From assembly GCA_902783825.1 (NCBI GenBank), contig CACZSJ010000225.1, positions 1-28,922 of the forward strand: a stretch of DNA of 28,922 bases. Direction: 5' to 3'. Below, in pieces: positions 13,636 through 21,762 of this stretch. The notes beneath the pieces are model-generated. The model ran no database searches and was not told the DNA's origin. It saw nothing but the letters and a program-made list of their open reading frames with translations. The position numbers and the translations under genes are program-made. How positions within the stretch are numbered: the first letter of the stretch is position 1; each line of letters opens with the position of its first letter. The stretch is from Oscillospiraceae bacterium (lineage in GTDB: Bacteria; Bacillota; Clostridia; Oscillospirales; Oscillospiraceae).

Positions 13636-15897
13636 ATGGAAATCTATCTGGACAAGACCAAATCGCCCCGGGAGCGGGCGATGGATTTATGCAGCAGGAT
13701 GACAACGGCGGAAAAAATCGGGCAGACGCAGCAGCAGCTGTACGGTTTCCGTACGGTACAAAAACGTGACGGACAATTGATCATGGACGAGGATTTTTTA
13801 CAGGAGACGATGCGGTTCGGCGGCTTGGGCTTTTTATACGGTCTGTTCCGGGCGGACCCTTGGTCCGGCAGGAATTTTGAAAACGGTCTGCGGGGCAGGG
13901 ACGCAATTCGGGCTTACAATCTCGTGCAGCAATACACCCTGGAGCACTCCCGCTTTCATATTCCCTTGGCCGTGGCGGCAGAGTATTCTCATGGGCATCA
14001 GGCACTGGATGGATACATGCTGCCGGTCAACCTGGCGGTTGGGTGTACATTTGATCCTGGATTGCTGGAAAAGGCTGCGGCAGTGTGCGCTGCGCAAGAA
14101 AGGACATTAGGCATCCGGCTGAGCTATGCTTCGGTGCTGGATGTGCTGCGAGATCCACGCTGGGGCAGGAGTGAGGAATGCTATGGGGAGGACCCATATC
14201 TTTCTTCTCGGATGGCTGAGGCCCTGATTCACGGGATGGGAAAGGCAGGCGTTTCGGTGGTTGCCAAGCATCTGTGCGCTCAAGGGGAAACCACCGGGGG
14301 AAAAAACGCCAGCCCGGCCCGGATCGGCGAAAGAGAACTGCGGGAAATCCATTTGCCGCCTGTGGAAGCTGCAGCAAAAGCTGGGGCAGTGTCTTTTATG
14401 GCTGCCTACAATGAAATTGACGGTGTTCCCTGCCATGCCAATCCCTGGCTGCTACGGCATGTTCTGCGGGAAGAATATGGCTTTACGGGCTTTGTGATGG
14501 CGGACGGCTGCGCTATCGACAGGCTGGATGGCATGACGGGGGATAACGTTTCCTCTGGGGCGCTGGCGATGCGATCTGGGGTAGATGTAGGCTTATGGGA
14601 TTGCGCTTTTACCCAGTTGGACAAGGCTGTGGCCAGAGGAGAAGTGTCCCTGGAACGCTTGGATGATGCTGTGGTGCGGATTTTGACCTTCAAGTTTGCA
14701 TCTGGTCTGTTTGACGATCCGCTGCTGCCGGTGGATGCAATGACAGGCACTATCTCAGAGGAGCAAGCGCCGGAAAGTCTGCGTCTCGCGGAGGAAAGCA
14801 TCGTTTTGCTGAAAAATGATCGAGCGCTCCTGCCACTGGATGCGCAAAAGAAAGGCGCATTGGCTTTGATCGGTCCGCGAGCCCATGATTTGTACGGGCA
14901 AATGGGCGACTACACGCCGCCAATGCAGCCAGAGAATGGCTGCACCTTGCTGGAAGGAATTGAAAAGATCTTTTCGGCATGGAATGTGCAAACGGATGAT
15001 GGCAGCGATCCGGTCCGGGCTGCAGCTTTGGCGGCAAAAGCAGATGTGACGGTGCTGGCATTAGGCGGTTCCTCCAGCAGGTTTACGCAGGTGACGTTTG
15101 ATCAGAACGGAGAAGCCGTCGAGCGTTTTGCAGATATGGATTGCGGGGAAGGCGTCGATTGCGGCAATCTGCGTTTGCCCGGCCATCAGGACATCCTGTT
15201 CCGGACGGTTCGTGGGCAGGCCCAACGCCTTGTTACTGTGATCATCGGTGGACGGCCTTATGCTATTCCGGAGATTGCTGAAGAGACGGACGCACTTCTG
15301 CTGAGCTTTTATCCGGGCCCCTGGGGCGGCTATGCGCTGGCAAAAATACTTGCAGGTCAGTGCCCGCCATCTGGCAGGCTTGCTGCCTCCCTGCCTTACA
15401 ATGCAGGGGAATTGCCGGTGTATTACAACAAAAAGCGCACCGATCGGGTCCGGCGGTATGTAGAAGCAAAAGATCATCGGGAAGCTTTGTATGCGTTTGG
15501 CGAAGGAATGGGTTATGCTGAGGCGGATTATGGCAAATTCCATCTGGAAAACCTGATGACATCATGCCCCAGACCGGATGATCAGATTGCGGCCCGGATC
15601 CATTTTTCCATGTGCAACCCAGCGTCTGTTCCGGTGGCTGCAGTGCCCATGTTATTTATAACGGATCTGGAAGCGGACGTGACCAGACGTGGGTTGGAAT
15701 TAAAGGGCTTTACCAGGTACTTGCTGGCGGCAGGGGAATCTTGTCAGGGAGTGCTGAACCTGACCGGGGAAGACCTGGCGGTGTGGAACGCAGAGATGCG
15801 TAAGGAAGTGCAGCCGGGTCATGTGCACGTGACGCTGAAAGACGGATTCCGTATCTTGTGGGAGGCGGAATTGACAATTCCATTAAAAACAAATTAA
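13636..15897 (+). CDS. Glycoside hydrolase family 3 protein (beta-glycosidase)
   Basis: 753 aa: GH3 barrel (about 12-355), alpha/beta sandwich (about 385-590) and a fibronectin-III-like C-terminal domain (about 645-745). RDPRWGRSEECYGEDPYL (172-189) and KHL (211-213) are family blocks. The nucleophile is D290 in GFVMADGCAI, where most beta-glucosidases/xylosidases have SDW. No signal peptide, so it acts in the cytoplasm on imported oligosaccharides, releasing a beta-linked sugar (glucose, xylose or N-acetylhexosamine; not decidable). ATG 13636 has AAAGGAG 9 nt upstream. It has its own promoter and no obvious terminator before the following transporter operon. Confidence 0.93.
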   Translation: MEIYLDKTKSPRERAMDLCSRMTTAEKIGQTQQQLYGFRTVQKRDGQLIMDEDFLQETMRFGGLGFLYGLFRADPWSGRNFENGLRGRDAIRAYNLVQQYTLEHSRFHIPLAVAAEYSHGHQALDGYMLPVNLAVGCTFDPGLLEKAAAVCAAQERTLGIRLSYASVLDVLRDPRWGRSEECYGEDPYLSSRMAEALIHGMGKAGVSVVAKHLCAQGETTGGKNASPARIGERELREIHLPPVEAAAKAGAVSFMAAYNEIDGVPCHANPWLLRHVLREEYGFTGFVMADGCAIDRLDGMTGDNVSSGALAMRSGVDVGLWDCAFTQLDKAVARGEVSLERLDDAVVRILTFKFASGLFDDPLLPVDAMTGTISEEQAPESLRLAEESIVLLKNDRALLPLDAQKKGALALIGPRAHDLYGQMGDYTPPMQPENGCTLLEGIEKIFSAWNVQTDDGSDPVRAAALAAKADVTVLALGGSSSRFTQVTFDQNGEAVERFADMDCGEGVDCGNLRLPGHQDILFRTVRGQAQRLVTVIIGGRPYAIPEIAEETDALLLSFYPGPWGGYALAKILAGQCPPSGRLAASLPYNAGELPVYYNKKRTDRVRRYVEAKDHREALYAFGEGMGYAEADYGKFHLENLMTSCPRPDDQIAARIHFSMCNPASVPVAAVPMLFITDLEADVTRRGLELKGFTRYLLAAGESCQGVLNLTGEDLAVWNAEMRKEVQPGHVHVTLKDGFRILWEAELTIPLKTN

Positions 15898-15909
15898 TTT
15901 TTAGGTTAT

Positions 15910-15926
15910 TCTAAAATTATTTTAGA
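15910..15926. promoter_or_regulatory. Palindrome upstream of the second transporter promoter
   Basis: Perfect inverted repeat TCTAAAA-TTA-TTTTAGA, 13 bp after the GH3 stop and 7 bp before the -35 box. All A/T-rich arms and no T-run make it a poor terminator but a reasonable binding site for a dimeric regulator. Confidence 0.45.
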
Positions 15927-15933
15927 TTTTGTA

Positions 15934-15962
15934 TTGACAATGGAAAAATATTGTGATATACC
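15934..15962 (+). promoter_or_regulatory. Promoter of the oligosaccharide transporter/glycosidase operon
   Basis: TTGACA (15934-15939), 17-bp spacer, TATACC (15957-15962). It would drive the binding-protein gene at 16072 and, by readthrough of the hairpin at 17347, the rest of the operon. Confidence 0.75.
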
Positions 15963-16071
15963 AACCATAGAAGAACCCATCAACGAAGCTGTTCAGAAAA
16001 AACTGCAAACTTTTTATAAGGTGTGCTGACATTCTGGGCAGTATGGCAAAGCAAAAAGGAGGAAAGCGAAA

Positions 16072-17328
16072 ATGAAGAAACTGGTATCTCTGCTTCTGGC
16101 TCTTACGTTCGTACTGTCTCTGACAACGGGTGCATTGGCTGCTGATACCCGGGAACACATCACCTTCTGGTATGCTCATACCGGTGATGAAGCCAAGGTG
16201 TTCGAGGATGCCATCGCTACGTACAATGCGTCCCAGGACAAAGTATTCGTGGAAGGTGTGTCCACCACTGATACTCAGAAGTTGATCGTGGCCATGAGCG
16301 GCGACAGCGCTCCCGACGTCATCTCTGCTTCCAACCAGCAGATGATCCAGTATGTTGCCAACGGCTTGCTGGATGTCGCCCAGGATTATGCTGAAAAGGA
16401 CGGCTTTGCACTGGACATTTTCTCTGAAAAGTCCGTGGAAGCCAGCAGTGTAGATGGCCGCTTGGTGGGTCTGCCTATTGAAGCGTATTCAATCCAGATG
16501 TTCTATAATAAGGACCTGCTGGAAGCTGCCGGTTACACCGAACCGCCCAAGACTGTGGAAGAGATGTACAAGATGGCCGTTGCCGTGACCAAACTGGATG
16601 CTGAAGGCAAGATTGACGTACTGGGTTATCCGCTTTTCCCTTATGCTTCTGCCCGTCAGGAGTTAATCTATGCCTTCGGCGGCCGCTGGTGGGATGAAAA
16701 CTCCAATCTGACGCCCCAGAACGAAGGCGTGCTGGCCAGCTTGAATATGAACGTCAAGTATCGTCAGCTTTATGGGATGGAAGCCGTAGACGCTTTCGTA
16801 TCCACTGCAAACACCAACCGTTATACTGAGCAGGATATGTTCTTCGCCGGTAAGCAGCTGTTCCGTCTGGACGGTTCCTGGCTGCCCACCATGATGCAGA
16901 ACTACGGCTCCACCGTCAACTACGGTATTACCTTTGTTCCTGGCACCGAAGCCAATCCCGATCTGCGCGGCTCCAGCCGGTATGAAACTACTTGCATCTG
17001 CATGCCCTCCATGGGTCAGCACAAGGATGCTTCTTGGGATTTCACCAAGTGGATGGCTACCGAAGGCGCCCGCATTGAAAACTTGGGAACCGGCAACTTG
17101 CCTGCGCTTAAGGCTCTGTATGAAGATGAAGAAATACTGGCTAAGCCCGGCTTCGCCGAATTCATTGAAGCCCTGAAGCTGGAAAAAGGCGTGCAATATC
17201 CTGTGATGAATGACTTCAACGAATATGTTTCTTTGATCAATACGGCGCTGGACGAAGTATATGCTGGTGTGAAAACGCCCGAACAGGCGATGGCGGACTT
17301 GGCGGACCAGTGCTCTGGCCTGAACTAA
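16072..17328 (+). CDS. Extracellular sugar-binding protein (ABC importer, family 1)
   Basis: 418 aa. Signal peptide MKKLVSLLLALTFVLSLTTG ends in ALA|AD at 23/24, a signal peptidase I site without lipobox. Mature protein starts REHITFWYAHTGDEAKVFE, the usual first strand of this family; APDVISASNQQMIQYVANG and the LVGLPIEAYSIQMFYNKDLLEAAG segment (about 134-158) follow the sugar-binding-protein pattern. RBS AAGGAGG lies 10 nt before ATG 16072. First gene of the operon with the two permeases and cytoplasmic glycosidases, so its ligand is most likely a beta-linked oligosaccharide. Codon choice is noticeably C-ending compared with neighbours, consistent with high expression. Confidence 0.93.
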   Translation: MKKLVSLLLALTFVLSLTTGALAADTREHITFWYAHTGDEAKVFEDAIATYNASQDKVFVEGVSTTDTQKLIVAMSGDSAPDVISASNQQMIQYVANGLLDVAQDYAEKDGFALDIFSEKSVEASSVDGRLVGLPIEAYSIQMFYNKDLLEAAGYTEPPKTVEEMYKMAVAVTKLDAEGKIDVLGYPLFPYASARQELIYAFGGRWWDENSNLTPQNEGVLASLNMNVKYRQLYGMEAVDAFVSTANTNRYTEQDMFFAGKQLFRLDGSWLPTMMQNYGSTVNYGITFVPGTEANPDLRGSSRYETTCICMPSMGQHKDASWDFTKWMATEGARIENLGTGNLPALKALYEDEEILAKPGFAEFIEALKLEKGVQYPVMNDFNEYVSLINTALDEVYAGVKTPEQAMADLADQCSGLN

Positions 17329-17346
17329 GCAACGAATGACAATGAC

Positions 17347-17379
17347 AGCCAAGCTCCGGGTTTTCCGGAGCTTGGCTTT
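17347..17379 (+). terminator. Terminator-like hairpin after the binding-protein gene
   Basis: 13-bp perfect stem (17347-17359 AGCCAAGCTCCGG with 17365-17377 CCGGAGCTTGGCT), 5-nt loop, then TTTCC. Partial termination here would give more binding protein than permease. Confidence 0.8.
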
Positions 17380-17418
17380 TCCAAAAAGGAATTATGAAAG
17401 TGGGGAAAGGTGATGACC

Positions 17419-18357
17419 ATGCGGCGCAAGCACTCCTCCATGACCTTACTTGAAAAGCGAAGCTTCAGAAACGGATTGCTGTTTGCCTTGCCGTGGATCA
17501 TTGGCTTTCTGGCCTTCAGTGTGTATCCGCTCTGCATGTCGTTGTATTACGGTTTCACTCAGTTCAATGCGGTTACCACACCCAAATGGGTGGGATTGCA
17601 GAACTTTCAATGGTTGCTCAAAGACGCCACGGTGAAAAAATCCCTGATGAACACGTTATTCATGGCTTTTGTGTCCATGCCTGTCAATCTGTTTGTAGCG
17701 CTGATGCTGGCTAGTATCGTGGTGAAGGATTTTCGGGGCCGCACGCTGGCACGGACCTTCTTCTTTCTGCCTTCCATTATTCCCATGGTGGCAGCCACCA
17801 TGGTATGGATCTGGATGTTTGATCCTACGTACGGCTATATCAATAATGTGCTGAGCGCAATTGGCATCCGTGGCCCCAACTGGCTGATTGACGCACGGTA
17901 TACCAAGTGGGCTTTGGTGCTCATGGGCAGCTGGACTACCGGCACCACCATGCTGGTGTGCATGGCAGCCCTGCAGGAGGTGCCCGTCAGCTACTATGAA
18001 TCGGCAGAAATAGACGGAGCCAACGGGGTACAAAAGTTCTTCCGCATTACCATTCCCTGTATGGCACATGTATTGGTATATCAGGCGATTCTCAGCTTTA
18101 TCAATTCCTTCCAGTATTTCCAACAGGTGTACATCATTGTCACCGCCAATAGCGGTACCAAGATGGGGGCATCCCTGGGCGGACCTCAAAATTCCATTAT
18201 GATGTATCCCTTGTATATTTTTCATAACGCCTTCACCTATCTGAAAATGGGCAGGGCGGCGGCCATGGCTTGGGTGCTGTTCGTGATCGTGGCGATATTG
18301 ACTGTGATCCTCACACGCATCAGCCGTCGGGTCAATGAAAACGCGGGGGTGGAATGA
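17419..18357 (+). CDS. Sugar ABC transporter permease, MalF/UgpA type
   Basis: About 312-aa CUT1 permease. Hydrophobic helices begin at FALPWIIGFLAFSVYPL; the EAA loop is at about 194-213 (ESAEIDGANG then ITIP). Start choice: GTG 17410, ATG 17413 and ATG 17419 are in frame; 17419 is best placed after the GGGAAAGGTGAT ribosome site, while 17413 is nearly on top of it. Pairs with the next permease, whose ATG overlaps this stop codon (ATGA). Confidence 0.93.
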   Translation: MRRKHSSMTLLEKRSFRNGLLFALPWIIGFLAFSVYPLCMSLYYGFTQFNAVTTPKWVGLQNFQWLLKDATVKKSLMNTLFMAFVSMPVNLFVALMLASIVVKDFRGRTLARTFFFLPSIIPMVAATMVWIWMFDPTYGYINNVLSAIGIRGPNWLIDARYTKWALVLMGSWTTGTTMLVCMAALQEVPVSYYESAEIDGANGVQKFFRITIPCMAHVLVYQAILSFINSFQYFQQVYIIVTANSGTKMGASLGGPQNSIMMYPLYIFHNAFTYLKMGRAAAMAWVLFVIVAILTVILTRISRRVNENAGVE

Positions 18358-19217
18358 GCATGAAAACCAAGCACGAATGGACAGGATACCGGGTGGGCCA
18401 GACGGTCAAACGCACGCTTTTTTATCTGTTAGTGGTACTGCTGTCCATCGTTTTCCTGTCGCCTTTTCTGGTGATGATCACCACATCCTTTAAGACGAAC
18501 AGTGACGCATTTACGCTTCCTGTGAAATTGTTGCCCAGGCAATGGGTGTTTGAAAACTATCCCAAGGCATTTGAAACCATTCCATATTTTCGTTATATGG
18601 GCAATACGGCGTTCATTACCTTTTTCAGCGTTTTGGGTCAACTGCTGGTGACTCCTATGGTAGCCTATTCGCTGTCCAAGATCCGTTGGAAGGGTAGCAA
18701 GATCATTTCTGGCTTGATCATGGCTACCATGATGATTCCCATCAGCGTTACTATGATTCCGCTGTACCGGATCTATTCCAAGCTGCATTTGGTGAATACG
18801 TACATTCCGCTGATCCTTCCTGCTTTTTTCGGAAGGGCGTTTTACATCATCATATACCGCCAGTTCTTTGCGGGCGTACCCAATAGCTTGATGGAAGCTG
18901 CCTGGATTGATGGGGCCAATGAGGCCCAGCGGTACATCCATATTGCCCTTCCTATCAGCAAACCGGCACTGACTACGATCGGCATCTATGCTTTCCTGGA
19001 TTCTTGGAGTGATTATCTGATGCCCTTGATCTACATCACCAAAAGCGACCGAAATACCCTGTCTCTGGGACTTCAGCAATATATCAGCGAGCACACGGTG
19101 GATTGGTCCCGGCTGATGGCGGCGGCTACGATCTTTGTGTTGCCCGTGATAGTTGTGTTTGTGATTTTCCAAAAGAATTTTGTGCAAGGCATTGCAACCA
19201 GCGGCCTGAAAGCATAA
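18354..19217 (+). CDS. Carbohydrate ABC transporter permease, MalG type
   Basis: 287-aa CUT1 permease with first helix at about 21-43 and the EAA loop at 181-200 (EAAWIDGANE then IALP). ATG 18354 overlaps the previous stop by 4 bp; ATG 18360 is an alternative two codons in. C-terminus FQKNFVQGIATSGLKA is typical of MalG-type subunits. No ATPase gene in the operon. The glycosidase genes follow after 15 bp, tying uptake to breakdown. Confidence 0.93.
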   Translation: MSMKTKHEWTGYRVGQTVKRTLFYLLVVLLSIVFLSPFLVMITTSFKTNSDAFTLPVKLLPRQWVFENYPKAFETIPYFRYMGNTAFITFFSVLGQLLVTPMVAYSLSKIRWKGSKIISGLIMATMMIPISVTMIPLYRIYSKLHLVNTYIPLILPAFFGRAFYIIIYRQFFAGVPNSLMEAAWIDGANEAQRYIHIALPISKPALTTIGIYAFLDSWSDYLMPLIYITKSDRNTLSLGLQQYISEHTVDWSRLMAAATIFVLPVIVVFVIFQKNFVQGIATSGLKA

Positions 19218-19232
19218 GCATGGAGGCGGCAG

Positions 19233-21749
19233 ATGAAGCTGATACATCAATCCCTGAATGGCGAATGGCGCTGGTGGGCTGCAGACGAAGAAACAGAGCA
19301 TACGGGTCATGTGCCGGGCAGCGTCATAAAGGATATGCTGGAAGAGGGAATGATCGAAGATCCATTCTGGCGTGAAAATGAATACCAGACAAGGGACCTT
19401 TTCTGGCGGGATTATATCTACAGCCGGTCTTTTCGGGTGGAAGAAGCATTGCTTTCCTGTGACGAGGTGGAATTGGTGCTGGAAGGGCTGGATACGCTGG
19501 CACATATCACCTTGAATGATCAGCTGGTGGCGGATACGGATAATATGCACCGCACCTGGGTGCTGCCTGTGAAACAGTGGCTGCACAGGGGAGACAACCG
19601 GATCGAGATCCGGTTTGATTCGCCGCTGCGTTTTATTTACGAAGAAGATTTACATAACGATATTTTCTATCATTCCACCGGCTCTCTGCCAGGGACGGCA
19701 GCTTTGCGTAAAGCTCATTGCATGTTTGGCTGGGATTGGGGCCCTCAACTGCCTGATGCAGGCATTTTCCGCCCGGTGTACCTGCGCGGCGTTACCGGTG
19801 CACGATTGGAGGATGTTCGGATTCACCAGACCCATGAAGATGGTCAGGTCACCGTGAGCGTCATGGGCCAACTACACTGGACAGCATCTGGCAAAAATGC
19901 CGACGTGACAGTTTTCCTGATCGATCCTGACGGGCATGAGCAGGCGGTATCTGTTTCTGCTGAACGGGACGCGGAGGAAGAAATATGGTCCTGCTTCACA
20001 GTGGAGCGGCCCAGGCTGTGGTGGCCAAATGGCTGGGGTGATCAACCCCTTTACACAGTTCGGGTGGAATTGCGGCTGGCAGAAGAAGTGATTGACAGCC
20101 GGTCGTACCGAATTGGCCTTCGCACGATCAAGCTGTGTACAGAAGAGGATGAATTTGGCAGTATGTTTGCCTTTGAAATCAATGGGCAAAGTATCTTCGC
20201 TATGGGAGCCAATTTCATCCCTCAGGACAGCTTGGTTTCTCGGGTAACACCGGAGCGGTCGGAAGCACTGATCCGGGACTGTGCCAAAGCAAACTTTAAT
20301 ATGATCCGCATTTGGGGCGGCGGGTATTATCAGGACGACGCTTTTTATGATGCCTGCGATCGGTATGGAATCCTGCTATGGCATGATTTGATGTTTAGCT
20401 GCAATGTGTACCGTCTGGATGAAGAAGGAAAATTCGAGCGTAGCATTGTGGCGGAAACGAGAGACAACGTACGCCGGATCCGGCATCACGCCAGCTTGGC
20501 TCTTTGGTGCGGGAATAACGAGATGGAATCCGGCTGGGCGGGCTGGAAGCGACTGGAAGGGCATCATCCTCGTTATCCACGGGATTATCTGATCATATTC
20601 GAGCGGATCCTGAGCCGTGTTGTTGCGCAATGCGATGGAGACACTCCCTGGTGGCCATCATCCCCTTCCTCCGGCGGCAGCTTTTATCTTACTTCCTCTC
20701 CAAACCATGGAGATCAGCATTATTGGGATGTGTGGCACAGCGGAAAACCCTTTACTGCATACCGAGAAGAACATTTTCGCTTTTGCTCCGAATATGGCTT
20801 CCAATCCTTTCCGGATATGAAAACCATCCGCACCTTTACCCTTCCGGAAGATCGAAATATCTTCAGCCGTGTGATGGAAAGCCACCAGAAAAATGGCACG
20901 GCGAACAGCAAAATCTTTACTTATGTTGCAGATTATTTCCGCTATCCTAAGAACCTGGATAGTATCGCGTATATTTCCCAACTGCTTCAGCTGAAAGCCA
21001 TTCAGTATGGCGTAGAATACTGGCGGCAGAACCGGGGCAGGTGTATGGGCAGCTTGTACTGGCAACTCAATGACTGCTGGCCGGTGGCGTCCTGGGCCTC
21101 CATTGATTCCTTTGGCCGGTGGAAAGCACTGCATTATGGAGCTTGCAGGTTTTATGCTCCGCGGATGGCATCCTGCTTTGAGAAGGAAGAACTGAGCACC
21201 GATTTGACCTGGTATCTCCACAATGACAGCCGGACGGCGTATGCGGGACGCTTGGATGTTTATTTGCGCAACGACCGGTTCAAGATCCTTTCTCATCTGG
21301 AAACGGAAGCGGAGGTCGCGCCGCTGACGGTGCATCCTGTGCTGCATGTGGATTTTGGGAATTTGCTGACGAGCCAGGATGTCCGCAGCCATACCTATGC
21401 GGAATATGTGCTGACAGTGGATGGAAAGGTGATCAGCCGAGGAACGACATTGTTTGTTAAGCCCAAGCATTTTGAATTGCCCCTTGTTCACTATCGAACG
21501 GAAGTAGAAAAACAGGGCAATCAATTTGTGATTCATGTATCGGCAGACAGATTCAGCTATTATACGGCATTGCAATTTGACGCCTGGGATCCTGTTTTCA
21601 GCGACAATTACTTTGATATCACGTCTCCTGAGGGCGTGACGGTGACGGTGGATGCATCGGAGCTGCCCAATGGGATCACTGCGGATGCGGTGCGGGATGC
21701 ACTGCGTATCCGCAGCGTACGGGACAGTTACTTGATTTGTGAAGAATAA
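19233..21749 (+). CDS. Glycoside hydrolase family 2 protein, beta-mannosidase-like
   Basis: 838 aa, the usual length for bacterial beta-mannosidases. N-terminal jelly roll (about 5-190) with the diagnostic MFGWDWGPQLPDAGIFRPV (164-182), immunoglobulin-like domain (about 195-300), barrel (about 305-610) and C-terminal beta domains. Acid/base E430 in LWCGNNEMESGW and nucleophile E520 in FCSEYGFQSFP match the mannosidase subgroup, as does WWPNGWGDQPLY. No signal peptide: cytoplasmic. RBS GGAGG upstream. Releases beta-mannose from imported oligosaccharides, for example manno-oligosaccharides or Man-beta-GlcNAc; beta-glucosaminidase activity is known in related GH2 groups and cannot be excluded. 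Confidence 0.93.
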   Translation: MKLIHQSLNGEWRWWAADEETEHTGHVPGSVIKDMLEEGMIEDPFWRENEYQTRDLFWRDYIYSRSFRVEEALLSCDEVELVLEGLDTLAHITLNDQLVADTDNMHRTWVLPVKQWLHRGDNRIEIRFDSPLRFIYEEDLHNDIFYHSTGSLPGTAALRKAHCMFGWDWGPQLPDAGIFRPVYLRGVTGARLEDVRIHQTHEDGQVTVSVMGQLHWTASGKNADVTVFLIDPDGHEQAVSVSAERDAEEEIWSCFTVERPRLWWPNGWGDQPLYTVRVELRLAEEVIDSRSYRIGLRTIKLCTEEDEFGSMFAFEINGQSIFAMGANFIPQDSLVSRVTPERSEALIRDCAKANFNMIRIWGGGYYQDDAFYDACDRYGILLWHDLMFSCNVYRLDEEGKFERSIVAETRDNVRRIRHHASLALWCGNNEMESGWAGWKRLEGHHPRYPRDYLIIFERILSRVVAQCDGDTPWWPSSPSSGGSFYLTSSPNHGDQHYWDVWHSGKPFTAYREEHFRFCSEYGFQSFPDMKTIRTFTLPEDRNIFSRVMESHQKNGTANSKIFTYVADYFRYPKNLDSIAYISQLLQLKAIQYGVEYWRQNRGRCMGSLYWQLNDCWPVASWASIDSFGRWKALHYGACRFYAPRMASCFEKEELSTDLTWYLHNDSRTAYAGRLDVYLRNDRFKILSHLETEAEVAPLTVHPVLHVDFGNLLTSQDVRSHTYAEYVLTVDGKVISRGTTLFVKPKHFELPLVHYRTEVEKQGNQFVIHVSADRFSYYTALQFDAWDPVFSDNYFDITSPEGVTVTVDASELPNGITADAVRDALRIRSVRDSYLICEE

Positions 21750-21762
21750 CAGGAGAGGCAGC

